NCBI GenBank assembly: GCA_034437575.1
Contig: DAOTTY010000250.1
Coordinates: forward strand, 1 to 19,106
DNA from: DAOTTY01 sp034437575
Lineage (GTDB): Bacteria; Chloroflexota; Anaerolineae; Aggregatilineales; Phototrophicaceae
DNA: 19,106 nucleotides
Direction of reading: 5' to 3'
The notes beneath the pieces were generated by a model. The model saw only the letters and a list, made by a program, of their open reading frames with translations. It was not told the origin of the DNA and searched no databases. Positions within the stretch are counted from its first letter, which is position 1, and the number at the start of each line of letters is the position of its first letter. Position numbers and translations under genes: made by a program. This document shows, piece by piece, positions 7,687-15,100 of the stretch.

Positions 7687-9150
7687 CTAAACCCGTTCAC
7701 TGTTGGTGATGATGTACTTATAGCCCGTCCCACGAATGTTCTTGATCTCGTGGCCGCCGGGGACGGTGCGCCGTAACCTGTGGACGGCGGCTTCCAGGGC
7801 GCGTTTGGTGCCGGTGCCATCTTCCCACACGGCCTCTAGCAGTTCTTCAAAAGTACATATTTCGCCAGCACGCGCCGCCAAGTAGTTTAACACACCGCGT
7901 TCAATGGGTGGCAGGCCATCCAGGATACCGGTTAAGGCGGGGTCAAGTTCCATGACGGCGGCACTGCCGCTGCCGTGCCTATTGTGATGAATGCCGCTGG
8001 GCATCCCTATCGCATCCTGGCTGGCCTTACGTCGGATGAACTCTGCAAAGAGATGGCTGAATATGCGGTAGCCGGGTGATGTCGCGTCTGGATAGAGGTA
8101 GGACAGGGAATATTGTTCTGTCAGGATGGCATTGGAGCCATTGAAGCTAACGTCGTCAGAGGCTGCCATCTGGATGAGTGTGGGTTGCAGGTCTTCGTGC
8201 TTAGCCCAGATCATGTTCAGCACATGATCGACATGCGGCGTGAGCAGCAGCCGGTCAAGCAACTGGCGTTTTAAGTCACGCATTTTGGCAGGTGTGGCAA
8301 AGGTCGCGTCAATATCCTCTATGGAGAGGCGCATCTCAAAATACGTTTCACACGTCACGATGAGCAGCACCGGAAAGCGCCCCCCAACCGCCAACAGCAT
8401 GTGAACTTCTGCCTCGATGAAGCGAACGCCGGCGGCCTCAGCCGGTTGGCAAATCAGTTGGCGAGCGGCCTTTTCTTCAATCAGGCCGATCCGCTCCGGG
8501 CGTAAGATGCCCAACAGGGGCGACCCTTTGGCGATGTCTGGCCTTAGACGGTGGATGGGTTCGTCAGTGGCAATGACCATCGGTGCGAAGTCGCTAATGG
8601 TTCGCAGCAGGTAGTCTTCATTTCGGGTGATCTGATCGGCCAACAGCGGAATGTCAAAGTCATCCATCAGGAAGATAACCCGCGTGGCGTAGTCCTCATC
8701 CAGGGTTTGCAGCAGGTTACGCAGTTTGGCAGCAAATCGCCGTTTAGGTTCTTCAGGGCCGGGTGGGTCAACATCTAGCAGTGTGTTATAGCCCTTTTGC
8801 GTCAGTTCGTCTTGCAGGTGTTCAAACATGACGGCCAAAACGTGCATGTCTTCAAACATGAGGTGAAAGTTAACGTACACCCACAACAACTGGCGCAGTT
8901 CGGTGCGATAGTCAGCGTCTACATGCTGTTCATAGCGGCGCACCGCCCCGCGTGGATGTTTCAGGTAGCGCAGCAGGGTTGTTTTGCCAATGGGGCGAAT
9001 GCCGTAAATGGCATAGCTTGTCGGTTCTGGCCCGGTGACGACTTGCAATAGTCGTGCAATTTCCTGTGCCCAGCCATACACGCGACCCGGTTGGAACTTT
9101 ACCAGCATTGGGGTGTACGGATTCTCAAATGTGAAGGACTCGGCAGACAT
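7687..9150 (-). CDS. NTPase with C-terminal OmpR/PhoB-type winged-helix DNA-binding domain
   Basis: A 487-residue protein with an N-terminal P-loop NTPase and a C-terminal DNA-binding domain. Walker A is GIRPIGKTT (50-58) and Walker B is VIFLMDDFD (158-166). The N-terminus carries NPYTP (10-14) and a following GR...E, as in the NTPase half of the upstream 1105-residue protein. Helical lid and sensor parts fill about 170-390, a Gly/Ser/His-rich linker spans about 385-398, and a transcriptional-regulator winged helix covers about 405-485. The winged helix has the recognition-helix pattern AVHRLRRTV and the wing motif IRGTGYKY. This resembles STAND-type regulators, with ATP-driven switching of a DNA-binding output. 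AAGGA precedes the ATG, 17 bases after the upstream stop. Its targets are unknown; the divergent intergenic region is an obvious candidate. Confidence 0.85.
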   Translation of the reverse strand: MSAESFTFENPYTPMLVKFQPGRVYGWAQEIARLLQVVTGPEPTSYAIYGIRPIGKTTLLRYLKHPRGAVRRYEQHVDADYRTELRQLLWVYVNFHLMFEDMHVLAVMFEHLQDELTQKGYNTLLDVDPPGPEEPKRRFAAKLRNLLQTLDEDYATRVIFLMDDFDIPLLADQITRNEDYLLRTISDFAPMVIATDEPIHRLRPDIAKGSPLLGILRPERIGLIEEKAARQLICQPAEAAGVRFIEAEVHMLLAVGGRFPVLLIVTCETYFEMRLSIEDIDATFATPAKMRDLKRQLLDRLLLTPHVDHVLNMIWAKHEDLQPTLIQMAASDDVSFNGSNAILTEQYSLSYLYPDATSPGYRIFSHLFAEFIRRKASQDAIGMPSGIHHNRHGSGSAAVMELDPALTGILDGLPPIERGVLNYLAARAGEICTFEELLEAVWEDGTGTKRALEAAVHRLRRTVPGGHEIKNIRGTGYKYIITNSERV

Positions 9151-9167
9151 CAGTTAATCCTTGCTCT

Positions 9168-12100
9168 CTAATAGGTATAGGTAGATGACGGTAAAATCGT
9201 TGGCTCCGCAAAGTAACCCGTTCCCCTGCGGGACAGGATGTGCAGCAGCCGCACGCGGATTTGGTACCAACGTCCGGTTTCATCAGCACTACGCTGAACG
9301 GCCCCCGATTGGTGCAGGGCCTTCAAAATCCCCTCAATGCGCTCTGGCTCACACTGGAAGTGGTGCTGCAAAGCGCTTTGTATATCGGCAAAGGCAGCCG
9401 GTCTGTCATTTTCCGGGCCGCTGAGGCCGGCGATGATTTCAAGGGTTTCTCGGCCAAGCCCCAACTCACCCGGTGCATCTCTGTAGTGCGAAAAGCGATG
9501 AAAGCCCGACTGCATCACGCGCCCGACGGCTTCTTCCAGGTAGGCCCGCGTAACATGGTCGTCAACTTTGGTGGCCATGAGGGAGAAGATTTCTCCGCAT
9601 AATACATGAATGAAGAAAGGGTGGCGATTCGTCAGATTGAGAATGGCGTCTTCTACACCGTCTTCATAGCGAAAGTGCCGCTCCAGCGGGATGCGGGCCA
9701 GTGCCCGTGCGTCGATCTCGTCCATGATGGTGATGGGCACGAACGATGCTCGCAGGTTCATGTCCACCAGCTTTTGCCTTAAGTTATTCAGGACGTGATT
9801 ATGAATGCACAGCAAGAATGCAACTTCGCCCCGGTCTACAATGTGATGCAAGCGCTGGAAGAAGCTATCGGCTACATGCCCACTTTCATGCGCCTCTTCG
9901 ATGGCAGTGAATTCATCTACCATGAAAAGGATGCGTTTACCGCGCATACTTCGCTCGGCCAGCTTGACCCACTCCACGAGCAACCGCAGCGGGTCGCTGC
10001 CCGGTTGGGTAACAGACGCCTGGATTTGTTTGAGTTTGCGGCGGCTTTCACGGGTTAGCTCGCGGTTGATAATGGGCTGTGCCGCTGCGATCAACCCCGC
10101 CACAAACTCTTCCGGGGTAATGGGCACCAGTTCAAGCGCATCCAGCAGGACGGGGATCACGTTTGCGCTGTCATCCTGGGGCAGTACATAGTCGGCAAGG
10201 TGATACATCAAGCTGGTTTTGCCGATGCGCTTTTCACCATGCAGCACCAGGAAGGACTCACCACTTTTGATTGCGGCCACAATCGAATACATCTCTGGGC
10301 CGCGCCCAAAAAACATGTTGCGGTCTTTGATATGTTTGGGGGAGTACGGGTTACGCATACGCCGGTCGCTTAAACCGGCAACCAGGCGATGCTGGCCAGG
10401 GAACAGCTCCCAAATCCTGTACGACTCAATGATGCCTGTTTTTCGCAGGGCATTCAAGCTGACATCTAGGTTCTGGACGATATTGGGGGTGGAGGTGTCT
10501 AGCTTGAATTCGATGTCAGGGGTGCCGTGGCGCATTTGAAGGGAGAATTCGTACAAGAGCTTATCGCCGTGGGGCAGGTCTTTGGTGATAGCTTCGATTC
10601 GCTGCATGATGAACCAGATGGCATTGGGCTTTGCCGACCCACGCACGATAACATGTGCAGCTTCACGCCCCCCGCCGCCTGCCCGCCATGTAAGCGGGAT
10701 GCCTTCCTCAAGAGTGGGCGCATGGATTGAGTCTGCCCGGTGAACGACGATGTAATTGTTTTGGTGCGGCGCGTTGGCCAGCGCCAACTGCCCGACGATT
10801 TCAGTATCCAGCCGGATGCGCCGGGAACGGTCGAACTTTTTATCGCCGGGTTCTTGCATCCAACTGCGGGCAAAGCGGATTTTGGGGAGGTACTTCTGGC
10901 GCACGTCTTCCGGTATGGCGATGTAAAGAGCTAGCTCACGCTCAATGATGTCTGCCACGAGGACATCGGGCGACAGCATCCCCTCTGTGACGGCGTTGTA
11001 CATGTCTTCCACAGTGGGATAGCGCAGTTGGCGGGCGGTCGTTTCTAGCAGCGTTGTAATCTGGTCGTCTTCAAAGCGCAAATTGTAAATGTCAGACTCG
11101 CGCTTCAGGGTGCGGTCAATGGTGGCGCGGCCCCGGTTGGGGTGTTTGGGTTCGGCAAGGTGACGCCGGATTTGGCAGCGGGCGGTTTGCGTTTGGGCGA
11201 CGTGTTCCCATTCCGGCTTGAGGCACACCTGTGTTTGGTCGAACTCAACTTCCACCAGGTCGCGGTGGTTAATAACGTGGCTGTACGGGCGCGGCTTGCC
11301 ATTAACGTAAAAGCGCCTGGCGTGTGGCCCTAACTGTGAGTGGACTTTGAAGGCGAAATCGACGACGGTGCTGCCCCGCTTGAGTTCGCGTAACTCCCCC
11401 TGCGGCGTGATGACATGGATATAGTCTGACTGGGGGCGCGAGTGGCGAATGGCAACACGGGCGGGCAGGTTTTCATCAGACCACCAGGCGTTTTTGACGT
11501 TGCGCTGGCTGAGGACACCGCGTGCGTTGGTGTCTGCCATGCGATGAGACATGATGTTGAATTGTACAGCCTGCCCCTGCACGTTAATGGTGGAAATCAA
11601 CGCCTGATAGCCGTTGTAGCGCGGCGCAGCGATGTAGTCATGAATGGGGGTGGAGGTGGTTGGCATCCACAGTTTATGCAGCATCCCCAGCAGCCTGTAG
11701 CAGTCGCGTTCGTGGGGCACAATGGCGTCAATCCTGAGCAAACCGGGGTCTGTGAGGTTGATTTGTTTACCCTGCCTTTTGAGGCGCAGATAACGCTGAT
11801 AGACGCCGGACGCCGTTGTTTCGTGCATACGAATAACAGCTTTCAGGTCGGTGCGGCAGAGTACGTCGGAGAGGCGGCTGTTGATTTGCATAAATTTGCG
11901 GCTGTGGCGGGCGTAGTAGCGCTCAACGTGATATTCATACTCAGCTTGTAACCCGGCGTCGTGTAAATGCAGGGCTAATTCGGCCATCCCCTGCCGCTCT
12001 TTCCAAATGCCCAGCATCTCCAGCAGTGGCACATTGACGGCGAGCGTTTCCTGCGCCCAGGCCTGATAATCCACTTCATCGAAGGCGTCCATGTTGATGG

Positions 12101-12485
12101 TGAGGGCGACGTGATCTGCCGCGCACAGCAGCACCGTGTCAACATCTGTGTAAGCACAGATATACAATTTACGCAATTTACTCAAAAAATACACACTATC
12201 GCGCCGAATGGGCTGCTGCCGATCTTGAATGCCGAACTTCATGGCCAGCCGAGCGGTGTACATCGCTGGCCGCCCGAAGATTTGTATAAGTGTTTCCTCA
12301 TCTAAGACGTATTCACGAATCATGGGAATCAAGAGAGCAGCGACCTGTACAGACTCGTCTGCTCCCCAGGATGACAGAATCCCTCGTGTGGCAGCCGCGT
12401 GGCGAACCAGTCCTTCATTGCGGACATGGGCATCGAGATATTGTTCGGCTTTGCGAATGGGGTCTTTATGGTTGATAGTTATCAT
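9168..12485 (-). CDS. Catalytically degenerate long RelA/SpoT homologue fused to an NTPase and winged helix
   Basis: This 1105-residue protein aligns by eye along a whole long RSH enzyme. HD-like domain (about 1-190): H29 and D124 are kept, but the HD doublet is I53-P54, ED is R57-E58 and the late Asn is lost. Synthetase-like domain (about 205-345): D246, DCYRLLGMLHKLW and NGYQ (291-294) are kept, but the G-loop Arg/Lys/Ser are H221/T223/G227 and the catalytic Glu is Q308. TGS domain (355-420) is well conserved, and the following helical part contains PEWEHVAQTQTARCQIRR (424-441). In the zinc-finger-like part (about 550-600) the paired Cys are S554-R555 and the later Cys is S586. An ACT-like part follows (about 608-695). 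The NTPase has NPYSP (712-716), FFGRGPE, Walker A GEKRIGKTS (750-758) and Walker B ILFMVDEF (852-859), then a winged helix (about 1005-1090). Neither ppGpp synthesis nor hydrolysis is expected. It is the first gene of a three-gene operon. Confidence 0.85.
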   Translation of the reverse strand: MITINHKDPIRKAEQYLDAHVRNEGLVRHAAATRGILSSWGADESVQVAALLIPMIREYVLDEETLIQIFGRPAMYTARLAMKFGIQDRQQPIRRDSVYFLSKLRKLYICAYTDVDTVLLCAADHVALTINMDAFDEVDYQAWAQETLAVNVPLLEMLGIWKERQGMAELALHLHDAGLQAEYEYHVERYYARHSRKFMQINSRLSDVLCRTDLKAVIRMHETTASGVYQRYLRLKRQGKQINLTDPGLLRIDAIVPHERDCYRLLGMLHKLWMPTTSTPIHDYIAAPRYNGYQALISTINVQGQAVQFNIMSHRMADTNARGVLSQRNVKNAWWSDENLPARVAIRHSRPQSDYIHVITPQGELRELKRGSTVVDFAFKVHSQLGPHARRFYVNGKPRPYSHVINHRDLVEVEFDQTQVCLKPEWEHVAQTQTARCQIRRHLAEPKHPNRGRATIDRTLKRESDIYNLRFEDDQITTLLETTARQLRYPTVEDMYNAVTEGMLSPDVLVADIIERELALYIAIPEDVRQKYLPKIRFARSWMQEPGDKKFDRSRRIRLDTEIVGQLALANAPHQNNYIVVHRADSIHAPTLEEGIPLTWRAGGGGREAAHVIVRGSAKPNAIWFIMQRIEAITKDLPHGDKLLYEFSLQMRHGTPDIEFKLDTSTPNIVQNLDVSLNALRKTGIIESYRIWELFPGQHRLVAGLSDRRMRNPYSPKHIKDRNMFFGRGPEMYSIVAAIKSGESFLVLHGEKRIGKTSLMYHLADYVLPQDDSANVIPVLLDALELVPITPEEFVAGLIAAAQPIINRELTRESRRKLKQIQASVTQPGSDPLRLLVEWVKLAERSMRGKRILFMVDEFTAIEEAHESGHVADSFFQRLHHIVDRGEVAFLLCIHNHVLNNLRQKLVDMNLRASFVPITIMDEIDARALARIPLERHFRYEDGVEDAILNLTNRHPFFIHVLCGEIFSLMATKVDDHVTRAYLEEAVGRVMQSGFHRFSHYRDAPGELGLGRETLEIIAGLSGPENDRPAAFADIQSALQHHFQCEPERIEGILKALHQSGAVQRSADETGRWYQIRVRLLHILSRRGTGYFAEPTILPSSTYTY

Positions 12486-12494
12486 ACTCAGATA

Positions 12495-12509
12495 AGTAAA
12501 TGATTTACT
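12495..12509. promoter_or_regulatory. 15-bp palindrome in the pseudo-RSH operon leader (putative operator)
   Basis: AGTAAAT and ATTTACT form a perfect seven-base inverted repeat around a single central base. It begins ten bases upstream of the pseudo-RSH ATG and lies downstream of the candidate promoter, a normal place for a repressor operator. As RNA the arms would leave a one-base loop, so a DNA-binding site is more likely than a hairpin. Confidence 0.45.
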
Positions 12510-12537
12510 CGAGATACACGGCTAGTGATTTAGTACT

Positions 12538-12566
12538 ACTTTACTGCTTTCACACACGTTTTGCAA
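12538..12566 (-). promoter_or_regulatory. Candidate promoter of the pseudo-RSH operon
   Basis: On the minus strand TTGCAA (12566-12561) and TAAAGT (12543-12538) are separated by exactly 17 bases, each matching four of six positions of the sigma-70-type consensus. Transcription would start near 12531, giving a leader of about 46 bases that contains the palindrome. No strong Shine-Dalgarno sequence precedes the ATG. Confidence 0.4.
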
Positions 12567-12610
12567 AATTTTGACGTTTTTTAATATTCCGAGCATCTGG
12601 TAAGCTATTT

Positions 12611-12665
12611 TGTGTATTTTGCCCGGATAGGCGCGTATATTTGCAGGTACTTTATGTGTATTTTG
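12611..12665. repeat. Three phased TGTGTATTTTG-like elements
   Basis: The 11-mer TGTGTATTTTG occurs exactly at 12611-12621 and 12655-12665. A diverged copy, CGTATATTTGC, sits between them at 12634-12644. Start-to-start distances are 23 and 21 bases, about two DNA turns each, so all three would face the same side of the helix. This spacing suggests cooperative protein binding, although AT-rich DNA makes short repeats less significant. Confidence 0.4.
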
Positions 12666-12730
12666 TGCATATCGCTCAAACAGATTTTTTACTGTCATGC
12701 CCCACATATGCAATAGGCAAAATCACTCAT

Positions 12731-12760
12731 TTGACAATCCCAGGGGTTGTGGCGTACTCT
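12731..12760 (+). promoter_or_regulatory. Candidate promoter of the MoxR operon
   Basis: A perfect TTGACA (12731-12736) is followed after 18 bases by TACTCT (12755-12760), which keeps the key T, A and final T of a -10 box. Transcription would begin near 12767, about 50 bases before the MoxR ATG, directly at the tandem ACTTACTCA repeat. Confidence 0.5.
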
Positions 12761-12768
12761 ACGCGAAG

Positions 12769-12786
12769 ACTTACTCAACTTACTCA
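12769..12786 (+). repeat. Tandem 9-bp repeat ACTTACTCA at the MoxR operon start site
   Basis: Two perfect back-to-back copies of ACTTACTCA. They lie at the predicted transcription start, where a bound repressor would block initiation. The TTACT core also occurs in the palindrome arms upstream of the divergent operon, which may point to one regulator for both sides. Confidence 0.4.
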
Positions 12787-12816
12787 AAACAACCGAAATC
12801 TAACCAGGAGAATGCC

Positions 12817-14271
12817 ATGCTCACTGCCCCAATAGATACTCGAAAGTCGATCACAGCGGCGCTCGGCATACGCGGCTGGTCACACCTGGACGCGGTCATT
12901 CTGGCCGCCCTGGCAACGGAATCGCCTCTACTCTTGATTGGCCCGCACGGCACGGGCAAGTCGCAACTGATCGAAGCCGTTGCGGGGGCGCTTAGCCTGG
13001 ACTTTCGCCACTACAATTCGGCGTTGCTCAACTATGATGACATCATTGGCATCCCTATGCCAACCGAAACTGAGGACGGCACCGCGCTGCACTTCATCAA
13101 GTCGCCGGGCACGATTTGGGGGGCGAGCTTCGTTTTCTTGGACGAAATCTCCCGCTGCCGGGCTGATCTTCAAAACAAATTATTTCCTATCATATATGAA
13201 CGTAAGGTGGTCGGCATCCAACTGGATAACCTGCTGCACCGCTGGGCTGCCATGAACCCGCCCGCCCCGGAAGAGATCGACAGCGCGTCTGACGGGCATT
13301 ACATCGGCAGCGAGCCGCTCGACCCGGCCCTGACGGACCGCTTTCCATTTATTTTACCAGTACCCACCTGGGCCGAACTGAGCCGCGAAGATCAGCGGGA
13401 GCTGGTGAGTTGGCGAAATGGCGCGGATGCTAAGGCCGCTGCTGAATCACTCAATCTGGTGGAGTTGGTTGAGGAAACGGCAGGCCGCATCGAAGAACTG
13501 GAAGCGGAATTCAGCGATTGGCTGTCTGACTATGTGGTGTCGCTGGTGGATGGGCTGGAAAAGAACGACCTGCCCCAAAGCCCGCGCCGCGCCCGCATGA
13601 TTGCCCGGTCGCTGGTGGCGGTACATGCCGCTCGCATGATCTTGGACGCAGACGCTGGGGAAGACATCGAAGAGAGCGCCCAGCTTACAGTGACGTACAG
13701 CCTGCCGCAAACGGCGACGGATACACCCCCATCGCTGGTGAAGGTGGTGGCTATCCACAAACAAGCGTGGGAACTCATTCAACACATGGGGGATGAGCAC
13801 TGGCAGCAGATTATGGACGAAGAAGACCCGGCGAAGCGGGTGGCCCTGGCCGACGAGTTGGGGTTCGATGACGAAAACCTGTCACGCTTAATTACGCAAA
13901 CGCTCAGTTCGGAGGATTCCGACCCGCGCCAGGTGGGCCTGGCGGTGGCAATGTTCCTCAAGTACAGCGACACCCGTGAGTTGGACCCAAGTGCATTTGA
14001 GCCGCTGGCCCAACTGAGCTATCACATACTGGAGCCGCGCATCATCAAGTACAACTTGCAGCAAAACACGCCAGAGGCGAACACCTGGAACGATATTATC
14101 GGCTGGCTGGACGCGCAAATTAACCGCTCCGATTCACTGATGTTCCGGTTGCAGCGCAACTATGTGTTGTACGGCTTCCCGGAGTTTTGGCGGCGCGATA
14201 ACTGGAAGGTGATGCTAAAGCAGTTCACGGATGACCTGGCAGCTTTCGGCATCAGCGAAGAGATGAATTAA
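12817..14271 (+). CDS. MoxR-type AAA+ ATPase
   Basis: A 484-residue AAA+ ATPase of the MoxR group, chaperone-like remodelers usually encoded with a VWA-domain partner. Walker A is GPHGTGKS (42-49), Walker B FVFLDE (105-110), sensor-1 is in WAAMNPP (N147), and the arginine finger is in DPALTDRFPF (R175). The last 280 residues are helical and family-specific. I place the start at 12817, not at the ATG at 12697, because CAGGAG stands just upstream and the 40 extra residues have no AAA+ character and would begin upstream of the predicted promoter. The gene opens an operon ending with a metallopeptidase/VWA protein, its likely partner, with two unusual genes between. Confidence 0.9.
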   Translation: MLTAPIDTRKSITAALGIRGWSHLDAVILAALATESPLLLIGPHGTGKSQLIEAVAGALSLDFRHYNSALLNYDDIIGIPMPTETEDGTALHFIKSPGTIWGASFVFLDEISRCRADLQNKLFPIIYERKVVGIQLDNLLHRWAAMNPPAPEEIDSASDGHYIGSEPLDPALTDRFPFILPVPTWAELSREDQRELVSWRNGADAKAAAESLNLVELVEETAGRIEELEAEFSDWLSDYVVSLVDGLEKNDLPQSPRRARMIARSLVAVHAARMILDADAGEDIEESAQLTVTYSLPQTATDTPPSLVKVVAIHKQAWELIQHMGDEHWQQIMDEEDPAKRVALADELGFDDENLSRLITQTLSSEDSDPRQVGLAVAMFLKYSDTRELDPSAFEPLAQLSYHILEPRIIKYNLQQNTPEANTWNDIIGWLDAQINRSDSLMFRLQRNYVLYGFPEFWRRDNWKVMLKQFTDDLAAFGISEEMN

Positions 14272-14310
14272 CTTGTTCTTTTCACAGCACCCAAAGGCGC
14301 AAACACGCAC

Positions 14311-15045
14311 ATGTCACTTTTACAGCGAATCAACGCAAATCAGAATGCAAACCAGCAGAGCAACCGCTCTGGCAGCCCGTTCAGGCGCACCAGTAACAGC
14401 AGTAACAATCAACAAAGCGGTCGGCTGCCGGGCAGTAGCCCCTTTAACAGCCGCCCTAGCCGCAGCCCGTTTGGGAGGAGTGAAAACTTGAACTTAGCAA
14501 ATGTCATCACCCCGGCGCAGTCCACCGTTGTTCGCTTTGCCCTGGATGGCATGGGCGACCCGTTCTACCGGCTGTTGGGCCAAGACATGAACCCGGAGTA
14601 CAGTCAAATTGCGACCCTGGCGCAGGTGCTGCAAAAAGGCGGGCCGGGGGTAGATGAACTGACGGCCCTGCTGAATAAAAACTGGGAAAGCTACCAACTC
14701 AAAGGGGCCATCCTGATTTTCAACGATGACCGCGAAGTCGTGGATTCGCTGGCGAAGCCGGTGCCGGTGCCAACCGTGCCGGCCAACAATAGCAAAGAGG
14801 ACGACGACGACAATGATAACGGTGAGCCACCGAATTGGTTGGAGGCCAGTGGGTATAAGTTCGAGCGCGTGCGTTCCATTGACCTGGCGCTGACGTTGAA
14901 TGTACTGACCCGCGCCCGTTCTCAGTTATTGGTGGCGCGGGCACCCGTTGTTTATGGCCTGGAGTATTTGTCACGGTCGGTCATTACGGATGACCCGCGT
15001 TTGGTATCGCTGGCGAAGGCGACGGGTGCCTTGCCTGACAGGTAA
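14311..15045 (+). CDS. Uncharacterised protein with low-complexity N-terminus (MoxR operon)
   Basis: A 244-residue protein I do not recognise. Residues 1-58 are low-complexity, rich in Asn, Gln, Ser and Arg with repeated SPF and SRP-like bits, and probably disordered. About 60-150 and 175-244 look like compact helical segments, joined by a linker with a very acidic run (KEDDDDNDNGE, about 161-171). No membrane segment or catalytic motif is seen. The first ATG has only a weak upstream AAAGG, while a strong GGGAGGAG seven bases before an in-frame TTG (codon 60, position 14488) could start a 185-residue form lacking the disordered part. It begins 39 bases after the MoxR stop. An adaptor or substrate of the MoxR-VWA pair is plausible but unproven. 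Confidence 0.72.
   Translation: MSLLQRINANQNANQQSNRSGSPFRRTSNSSNNQQSGRLPGSSPFNSRPSRSPFGRSENLNLANVITPAQSTVVRFALDGMGDPFYRLLGQDMNPEYSQIATLAQVLQKGGPGVDELTALLNKNWESYQLKGAILIFNDDREVVDSLAKPVPVPTVPANNSKEDDDDNDNGEPPNWLEASGYKFERVRSIDLALTLNVLTRARSQLLVARAPVVYGLEYLSRSVITDDPRLVSLAKATGALPDR
14473..14490 (+). promoter_or_regulatory. Internal ribosome binding site and in-frame TTG start
   Basis: GGGAGGAG (14473-14480) followed after seven bases by TTG at 14488, in frame with the surrounding gene. It is a much better ribosome binding site than the one at the first ATG (14311). It either marks the real start or allows a second, shorter product. Confidence 0.5.
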
Positions 15046-15059
15046 ATTCCGGCTTGAGT

Positions 15060-15081
15060 GGGTCGGCCAGTGTGCCGACCC
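15060..15081 (+). other. Intercistronic RNA hairpin
   Basis: GGGTCGGC and GCCGACCC form a perfect 8-bp GC-rich stem around a six-base loop, between the uncharacterised gene and the pseudophosphatase gene. No T-run follows, so it is not a standard Rho-independent terminator. It may slow polymerase or protect or delimit mRNA ends. Confidence 0.6.
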
Positions 15082-15100
15082 GTAGATACTAAGGAGACAC

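Larger units (their letters stand above)
12486..12816. other. AT-rich divergent control region between the two central operons
   Basis: This 331-bp gap is the most AT-rich stretch of the window and separates the leftward pseudo-RSH operon from the rightward MoxR operon. It holds one promoter candidate per direction, a 15-bp palindrome in the leftward leader, a tandem 9-bp repeat at the rightward start, and three related 11-bp elements about 22 bases apart in the middle. A 63-codon minus-strand reading frame (12522-12713) crosses it but I do not accept it as a gene. The arrangement looks like a shared regulatory region. Confidence 0.6.

Noticed and set aside
11442..11951. Plus-strand 169-codon frame opposite the pseudo-RSH gene
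   Set aside because: The opposite strand carries the conserved synthetase-like and TGS parts, so this is a shadow frame.
9168..12485. Annotation as an active RelA/SpoT ppGpp synthetase or hydrolase
   Set aside because: The HD doublet, G-loop basic residues and catalytic Glu are all replaced, so activity is not supported despite clear homology.
12522..12713. A 63-codon minus-strand reading frame in the divergent control region
   Set aside because: It lacks a good ribosome site, has no recognisable features, lies in AT-rich DNA and overlaps the candidate pseudo-RSH promoter and the phased repeats.
12697..12816. Longer MoxR start at 12697
   Set aside because: The extra 40 residues are not AAA+-like, they overlap the promoter candidate, and the ATG at 12817 has a strong CAGGAG site.
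15060..15081. Rho-independent terminator inside the MoxR operon
   Set aside because: The stem is strong but no T-run follows, and the next gene starts 20 bases later with its own ribosome site, so an intercistronic hairpin is the better reading.
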